A stretch of 64,000 bases of DNA, taken from Gottfriedia solisilvae (GTDB taxonomy: Bacteria > Bacillota > Bacilli > Bacillales > Bacillaceae_G). The stretch covers positions 620,001 through 684,000 of the forward strand of contig NZ_NETJ01000002.1 in assembly GCF_002128405.1 (NCBI RefSeq). The letters run 5' to 3'. Of the stretch, positions 59,665-64,000 are shown in pieces (position 1 is the stretch's first letter; every line of letters starts with the position of its first letter). The position numbers and the translations under genes were made by a program. The notes beneath the pieces are model-generated. The model did no database searches. It was given only the letters and a program-made list of their open reading frames with translations, and was not told the DNA's origin.

Positions 59665-59687
59665 AATAGGCTCTTTTTTCCTTTTAT
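59654..59687 (+). terminator. Terminator overlapping the xerD end
   Basis: AAGAGC/GCTCTT stem starting inside the last codons of xerD, followed by TTTTTTCCTTTT. Confidence 0.78.
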
Positions 59688-59767
59688 ATTGTAGGATTTG
59701 TTGCCAAGTAAATGCATAATATATTAAATTAGTCATTAAGTGGATACGTAAGAGAGGATGAATAAAA

Positions 59768-60514
59768 ATGATTACGATTAAAACTGAGCGGGAAATCAAT
59801 TTAATGCATGAAGCTGGGAAGTTATTAGCAGCTACACATAAAGAAATTGCAAAAATGATTAAACCAGGGATTACAACTTGGGAAATTGATCAATTTGTAG
59901 AGAAGTTTTTAGCTGAAAATGGTGCTAAGCCAGAACAAAAGGGATATCGTGGATATGAATATGCAACATGTGCATCAATTAATGATGAGATTTGTCACGG
60001 ATTCCCTCGTAAAAAGGCTTTAAAGGATGGGGACATTGTAACAATTGATATGGTTGTTAATTTAAATGGTGCTCTTGCAGATTCAGCATGGACATATGGC
60101 GTAGGAAATATCACAAAAGAAAATAAAGATTTACTAAAAGTTACAAAAGAATGTTTATATAAAGGTATTGAACAAGCTATTGTAGGTAATCGTCTAGGTG
60201 ATATTGGATATGCGATTCAATCATATGCTGAATCATTAAATTATTCAGTTGTTCGTGATTTTACTGGTCATGGAATTGGGCCAACACTTCATGAAGAACC
60301 TTTTGTACCACATTTTGGTATGGCAGGAAAAGGACTTAGACTTCGTGAAGGTATGGTTATCACGATTGAACCAATGATAAATATTGGAACATGGCATTCA
60401 CAAATGGATGGGAATGGATGGACAGCTCGTACGAGAGATGGTAAAAATTCAGCACAATATGAGCATACATTGGCAATAACAAGTGAAGGTCCAAAAATAT
60501 TAACAATGCAGTAA
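59768..60514 (+). CDS. Type I methionine aminopeptidase, second copy (YflG/MapB-like)
   Basis: A 248-residue type Ia methionine aminopeptidase. Metal ligands are seen in VTIDMVVNLNGALADSAWTY (Asp, Asp), TGHGIGPTLHEEP (His), ITIEPMINIG (Glu) and QYEHTLAI (Glu region). It removes N-terminal Met from new proteins. It is outside the ribosomal-protein operon, where the primary map gene lies, so it is best compared with YflG. It has no N-terminal zinc-finger extension. Confidence 0.9.
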   Translation: MITIKTEREINLMHEAGKLLAATHKEIAKMIKPGITTWEIDQFVEKFLAENGAKPEQKGYRGYEYATCASINDEICHGFPRKKALKDGDIVTIDMVVNLNGALADSAWTYGVGNITKENKDLLKVTKECLYKGIEQAIVGNRLGDIGYAIQSYAESLNYSVVRDFTGHGIGPTLHEEPFVPHFGMAGKGLRLREGMVITIEPMINIGTWHSQMDGNGWTARTRDGKNSAQYEHTLAITSEGPKILTMQ

Positions 60515-60614
60515 AATATTAACATTGATAAAAAATGATCAGTGATTTAAGATAAGAATCGTTACAGCAAACTGAATGAACGAAAAACAAAAATTAAAAT
60601 TTGATTAACAATTA

Positions 60615-60643
60615 TTGACATAATAGACGAGTTGGCATAATAT
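60615..60643 (+). promoter_or_regulatory. SigA promoter for the riboswitch-terC transcript
   Basis: TTGACA, 17-base spacer, TAATAT. Transcription would start about 10-15 bases before the riboswitch. Confidence 0.85.
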
Positions 60644-60659
60644 TATATTACAAACAATC

Positions 60660-60817
60660 GAATACTCCAAAGGGGAGTAGCGTCAGGAGAAATCCTGAAA
60701 CAAAGTCGTCAATTCATGAGAATTTATTCTCATCGGCTTTGTTGGCATACAACTAGCGTATGCTCAGCAAGACCTTTGCCGTAGTTCTACAACTATAGGT
60801 AAAGGTCTTTTTATTTT
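60660..60817 (+). ncRNA. yybP-ykoY manganese riboswitch with overlapping terminator
   Basis: The conserved 5' strand AAAGGGGAGTAGC and 3' strand GCAAGACCTTTGCC of the yybP-ykoY aptamer are both present, with two intervening hairpins. The 3' strand also forms the left arm of a terminator (AGACCTTTGCC...TAGGTAAAGGTCT, then TTTTTATTTTT; 60769-60817). Metal binding and termination are therefore mutually exclusive. Mn(II) binding is expected to allow read-through into the TerC-family gene. Confidence 0.92.
60769..60817 (+). terminator. Riboswitch expression-platform terminator
   Basis: AGACCTTTGCC-G-TAG pairs with CTATAGGTAAAGGTCT around TTCTACAA. It reuses the 3' strand of the aptamer. Confidence 0.88.
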
Positions 60818-60873
60818 TGTAGACACGGATACAGGTTGTTTAATAAAATAGTAGATTATGAGGAGGAAGAGAT

Positions 60874-61572
60874 ATGGAAATATTTGGACTGAGTTTAGGC
60901 GTACTAGTAAACGTAATCTTTATCGACCTGTTATTAAGTGGAGACAATGCTATCTTAATTGCTTTAGCTGCTAAAAATTTACCTGAAGATCAAAAGAAAA
61001 AAGCGGTACTTCTAGGTACAGCAGGTGCAATTGGACTTCGAGTAATATTTGCTGCAATAGTAGTATATTTATTAGAAATCCCATTAATTTATGCAATCGG
61101 TGGTTTAATGCTATTATGGATCGCATTTAAATTATTAGTGGATGATGCAGGACATGGTGATGTGAAAAGTGGTGCAACACTTTGGGGTGCTATCAAAACA
61201 ATTATTGTTGCAGATGCTTTAATGAGTTTAGATAATGTATTGGCACTTGCTGGTGTAGCACATGGAGACTTAACTGCTATCGTAATCGGTATTCTTATAT
61301 CAATCCCATTAATTGTATGGGGAAGTTCTTTCTTAATGAAAGTAATGAACAAATATCCAATTATTACGACGATCGGTTCTGCAATTTTAGCTTGGACTGC
61401 GGCTGGAATGATTACACACGATAATATGATTAAAGATGTATTTGAAAATGAAATGATTGCTACAACTTTTAAAGTTGTATTAACTGCAGTAGTAGTGATT
61501 GCTGGTACTTTAGTTGCAAAGAAAAAAGCTCAAAAACACAACGAGAGTTCATCTCAAAATCAAACAGCTTAA
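60874..61572 (+). CDS. ykoY: TerC-family membrane protein, YkoY-like (manganese efflux / exoenzyme metallation)
   Basis: A 232-residue protein with about seven transmembrane segments. IDLLLSGDNAILIALA near residue 20 and IIVADALMSLDNVLALAG near residue 110 are the paired acidic TerC motifs. In B. subtilis YkoY-type TerC proteins export Mn(II), which also metallates secreted enzymes. The upstream yybP-ykoY riboswitch supports this role. AGGAGGAAGAGAT precedes the ATG. A terminator follows at 61583. Confidence 0.93.
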   Translation: MEIFGLSLGVLVNVIFIDLLLSGDNAILIALAAKNLPEDQKKKAVLLGTAGAIGLRVIFAAIVVYLLEIPLIYAIGGLMLLWIAFKLLVDDAGHGDVKSGATLWGAIKTIIVADALMSLDNVLALAGVAHGDLTAIVIGILISIPLIVWGSSFLMKVMNKYPIITTIGSAILAWTAAGMITHDNMIKDVFENEMIATTFKVVLTAVVVIAGTLVAKKKAQKHNESSSQNQTA

Positions 61573-61582
61573 TAAAACGAAA

Positions 61583-61617
61583 ACAAGCCCAACTTACTAT
61601 AGGTTGGGCTTTTTTCT
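61583..61617 (+). terminator. Terminator after the ykoY-like gene
   Basis: AAGCCCAACTTA/TAGGTTGGGCTT arms followed by TTTTTTC. Confidence 0.9.
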
Positions 61618-61728
61618 AATTAATTATTTATGAAATTTTTTAAAATTAAAGGGAAAAATCGTATCAATATACACAAAATGGAAAATATAATGGTTGAAAA
61701 GAATTAGGACAATAAGTATACTTTAGTT

Positions 61729-61742
61729 GTCAGACATCTGAC
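61729..61742 (+). promoter_or_regulatory. Palindrome upstream of deoB
   Basis: Perfect GTCAGA-CA-TCTGAC, 47 bases before the deoB start. It resembles GntR-family type sites. The binding protein is unknown. Confidence 0.45.
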
Positions 61743-61788
61743 TCTACACTTTAGTTTCAGTTTGTAGCGATCGTTAGGAGGAAAACAG

Positions 61789-62970
61789 ATGAGTAAAGAA
61801 TTTAAGCGCGTGTTCCTCGTTGTTATGGATTCTGTAGGTATAGGAGAGGCTCCTGATGCAGAAAAATTTAATGATGTTGGTTCAGATACACTAGGACATA
61901 TTGCAGAAAAAATGAATGGATTACATATGCCAAATATGGCAAGTCTAGGATTAAGTAATATTCGCGAATTACAAGGAATTAAAAAGGCTGAGAAACCACT
62001 TGCATTTTATTCGAAAATGGAAGAGTCATCAGTTGGAAAAGATACGATGACAGGACATTGGGAAATGATGGGGCTTCATATTGACAAGCCGTTTAAAGTA
62101 TTTGCTGATGGATTTCCTGCTGAGTTAATCAGTGAGCTTGAAAGCCAATTTGGACGTAAAATCATCGGTAATAAACCAGCTTCTGGAACGGAAATTTTAG
62201 TAGAGCTTGGCGAGCAGCATATGAAATCAGGAGATTTAATTGTATACACTTCTGCTGATTCTGTTTTACAAATTGCAGCACATGAAGATGTTATACCTTT
62301 AGAAGACCTATATAAATATTGCGAGATTGCTCGTAAGTTAACTTTAGATGATCCATATATGATTGGTCGAATTATTGCTAGACCATTTGTAGGAGAACCA
62401 GGTGATTTTAAACGTACACCAAACCGTCATGATTATGCACTTAAGCCTTTCGGACGTACTGTAATGAACGAATTACAAGATGCGAATTATGATGTGATTT
62501 CAATCGGTAAAATCTCAGATATTTTTGATGGTGAAGGTATTACAAAAGCATTACGTACAGTTTCAAATATGGACGGAATGGATAAATTAGTTGATACATT
62601 AAATATGGACTTTACTGGTCTTAGCTTCTTAAATCTAGTTGATTTTGACGCAGTATATGGCCATCGTCGTGACCCATTAGGATATGGTAAAGCACTTGAA
62701 GAGTTCGATGCAAGATTACCCGAAGTATTTGAACTGCTTAAAGAAGATGATTTATTAATCATTACTGCAGACCATGGCAATGATCCAACTTTTGCTGGTA
62801 CTGATCACACTAGAGAATATGTACCTTTAATTGTTTATAGTAAAAAGTTTACTGAAGGTAAAGAGTTACCTATTCCAAAAACTTTTGCAGATGTTGGAGC
62901 GACAATCGCTGAGAATTTTGATGTTAAATTGCCATCACATGGATCAAGTTTTTTAGGAAAATTGAGATAA
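61789..62970 (+). CDS. deoB: Phosphopentomutase DeoB (Drm)
   Basis: A 393-residue Mn-dependent phosphopentomutase of the alkaline phosphatase superfamily. [16 protein letters not shown] has the first metal-binding Asp, [10 protein letters not shown] and MTGHWEMMG line the active site, and [19 protein letters not shown] holds the late metal ligands. It interconverts (deoxy)ribose 1- and 5-phosphate. GTTAGGAGGAAAACAG precedes the ATG. It forms an operon with pupG and pdp for nucleoside salvage. Confidence 0.97.
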   Translation: MSKEFKRVFLVVMDSVGIGEAPDAEKFNDVGSDTLGHIAEKMNGLHMPNMASLGLSNIRELQGIKKAEKPLAFYSKMEESSVGKDTMTGHWEMMGLHIDKPFKVFADGFPAELISELESQFGRKIIGNKPASGTEILVELGEQHMKSGDLIVYTSADSVLQIAAHEDVIPLEDLYKYCEIARKLTLDDPYMIGRIIARPFVGEPGDFKRTPNRHDYALKPFGRTVMNELQDANYDVISIGKISDIFDGEGITKALRTVSNMDGMDKLVDTLNMDFTGLSFLNLVDFDAVYGHRRDPLGYGKALEEFDARLPEVFELLKEDDLLIITADHGNDPTFAGTDHTREYVPLIVYSKKFTEGKELPIPKTFADVGATIAENFDVKLPSHGSSFLGKLR

Positions 62971-62982
62971 GGTGGAGTTAAA

Positions 62983-63801
62983 ATGAATAAAGAAATGATT
63001 GAAAAAGCAGGTTCATTTATTAAAGAAAAAATTAAACATAAACCAAAAATAGGTTTAATTCTTGGTTCAGGCTTAGGGATTTTAGTAGATGAAATCGAAA
63101 ATCAAGTGAAAATTCCATATCATACGATTCCTGAATTTCCTACTTCTACTGTTGAAGGCCATGAAGGCCAACTAGTATTCGGTGATATTCATGGTGTAAG
63201 CGTTGTCGCTATGCAAGGTAGAATTCACTTTTACGAAGGATATGACATGGAAAAAGTAACATTCCCTGTTCGAGTGATGAAGGAGTTAGGTGTTGACATT
63301 TTAGTTGTAACAAATGCAGCTGGTGGAGTGAATACATCATTCGAACCAGGTGATCTAATGCTAATCACTGATCATATTAACTTTACAGGAACTAGTCCTT
63401 TAATTGGACCTAATAATCCAGAATTAGGCTTACGATTTGTTGATATGTCTCATCCTTACGATCGTGAACTTCGAGATGTTGCAAGAAATGCCGCAAAAGA
63501 AGTGAATGTAAACCTTCAAGAGGGAGTTTATCTAGCTGTTACTGGTCCTTCATATGAAACACCAGCAGAAATCCGTATGTTTAGAACATTAGGAGCTGAT
63601 GCTGTCGGTATGTCAACAGTTTCTGAGGTTATGGTTGCTCGTCACGCCGACTTAAGAGTATTAGGGATTTCATGTATCTCAAATATGGCTGCAGGTATCT
63701 TAGATCAACCTTTAAACCATGAAGAGGTAATTGAAACAACTCAAAGAGTAAGATCACAATTTTTATCATTAGTAAAAGAAATTGTTCGTAAATTAGGATA
63801 A
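62983..63801 (+). CDS. pupG: Purine-nucleoside phosphorylase
   Basis: A 272-residue trimeric-type purine nucleoside phosphorylase (PupG/PunA): LILGSGLGILVDE, GRIHFYEGYDM, VTNAAGGVN, TGPSYETPAEIRMF and the Asn in ISCISNMAAG. It releases purine base and (deoxy)ribose 1-phosphate, which DeoB then isomerises. It starts 12 bases after deoB with AAGGTGGAG as ribosome binding site. Confidence 0.96.
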   Translation: MNKEMIEKAGSFIKEKIKHKPKIGLILGSGLGILVDEIENQVKIPYHTIPEFPTSTVEGHEGQLVFGDIHGVSVVAMQGRIHFYEGYDMEKVTFPVRVMKELGVDILVVTNAAGGVNTSFEPGDLMLITDHINFTGTSPLIGPNNPELGLRFVDMSHPYDRELRDVARNAAKEVNVNLQEGVYLAVTGPSYETPAEIRMFRTLGADAVGMSTVSEVMVARHADLRVLGISCISNMAAGILDQPLNHEEVIETTQRVRSQFLSLVKEIVRKLG

Positions 63802-63815
63802 AAACCTTAAATGAA

Positions 63816-63853
63816 AAGACTTCTGCACTGCTGTTGTAGAAGTCCCTTTTCGT
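63816..63853 (+). terminator. Terminator between pupG and pdp
   Basis: GACTTCT/AGAAGTC arms with a loop of about 12 bases and CCCTTTTC tail. It may reduce read-through into pdp. Confidence 0.7.
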
Positions 63854-63913
63854 TCTAGATTAGATAAATAGATACAAAATAGAAGAGACATAACAGATAG
63901 GAGAATTCCAAAC

Positions 63914-64000
63914 ATGAGAATGGTAGACTTAATTGAAAAAAAACGCGATGGAAAAACTTTAACAACTGAAGAAATCAATTTTATCATTAATGGATTTACA
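63914..64000 (+). CDS. pdp: Pyrimidine-nucleoside phosphorylase, N-terminal fragment at window end
   Basis: The ATG at 63914 follows ATAGGAGAATTCCAAAC. The 29 codons in view ([17 protein letters not shown], then [11 protein letters not shown]) match the start of Bacillus Pdp, which splits uridine and thymidine. The rest lies beyond the window. deoB-pupG-pdp order is as in the B. cereus group. Confidence 0.9.
   Translation, partial: MRMVDLIEKKRDGKTLTTEEINFIINGFT

Noticed and set aside
1-64000. tRNA, rRNA, CRISPR arrays, IS transposases, integrases, prophage genes
   Set aside because: None was seen on reading both strands. xerD is the conserved housekeeping recombinase, not a mobile-element integrase.

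Overview
The window is AT-rich chromosomal DNA from an endospore-forming member of the Bacillaceae (Firmicutes). The evidence is spoIIM, a GerAB-type germination protein, an mciZ-like gene, a BclA-type C-terminal domain protein, bacillithiol genes (bshB2/yojF), strong AGGAGG-like ribosome binding sites and frequent TTG/GTG starts. Gene order follows the B. subtilis yqzH-yqjW-yqjX ... yqkD-yqkE // yqkF-mciZ-nudF ... spoIIM-fur-yqzK-xerD ... deoB-pupG backbone, with lineage-specific genes inserted. The species cannot be named from the sequence alone.

Layout. 1-7.4 kb: end of a VanW-domain gene, an orphan GerAB-like permease, a VOC protein, bshB2-yojF, a DivIC-like protein, a solitary tatC and small envelope proteins. 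7.4-10.1 kb: yqzH, the LexA-type Y-family polymerase polY2/yqjW, yqjX (YolD-like) and two small DUF1659/DUF2922 genes. 10.4-22 kb: HAD phosphatase, BclA-C protein, DinB-fold protein, acetyltransferases, the lipid II flippase amj, a class D sortase with its acidic LPKTA substrate, a CDGSH protein, an iron alcohol dehydrogenase and yqkD/yqkE. 22-38 kb: accessory genes, mostly small membrane or lipoproteins, plus tcyP, ltrA, a PadR-controlled split permease, a signal-peptidase homologue lacking its catalytic dyad, and a startless membrane-protein remnant.

38.6-49 kb: a catabolic cluster that encodes every step from anthranilate through 3-hydroxyanthranilate to pyruvate and acetyl-CoA: flavin reductase plus HpaB-type hydroxylase, IclR regulator, 3-hydroxyanthranilate dioxygenase, ACMS decarboxylase, aminomuconate semialdehyde dehydrogenase, RidA-type aminomuconate deaminase, oxalocrotonate tautomerase and decarboxylase, oxopentenoate hydratase, hydroxyoxovalerate aldolase and acylating acetaldehyde dehydrogenase. 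A consensus CcpA cre site lies just upstream of the ring-cleavage gene, and inverted repeats in front of the first gene and of iclR are candidate regulator sites. A MarR/DHA2-efflux pair of yusO/yusP type follows on the other strand.

51.4-64 kb: return to the conserved backbone: yqkF, an mciZ-like gene, nudF, a DUF975 protein, a hydrolase, a HemAT-like globin chemoreceptor whose heme-ligand His is replaced by Tyr, spoIIM, fur (with a PerR-like box), yqzK, xerD, a second methionine aminopeptidase, a yybP-ykoY manganese riboswitch controlling a TerC/YkoY protein, deoB, pupG and the start of pdp.

The most unusual non-coding feature is a dispersed palindromic element of about 120-160 bp with ends CAGACTG...CAGTCTG. 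It occurs four times (10.15, 13.13, 43.57 and 49.0 kb), always next to a transcription terminator. In two cases it lies between two near-identical copies of the same terminator hairpin, and the arms covary between copies.
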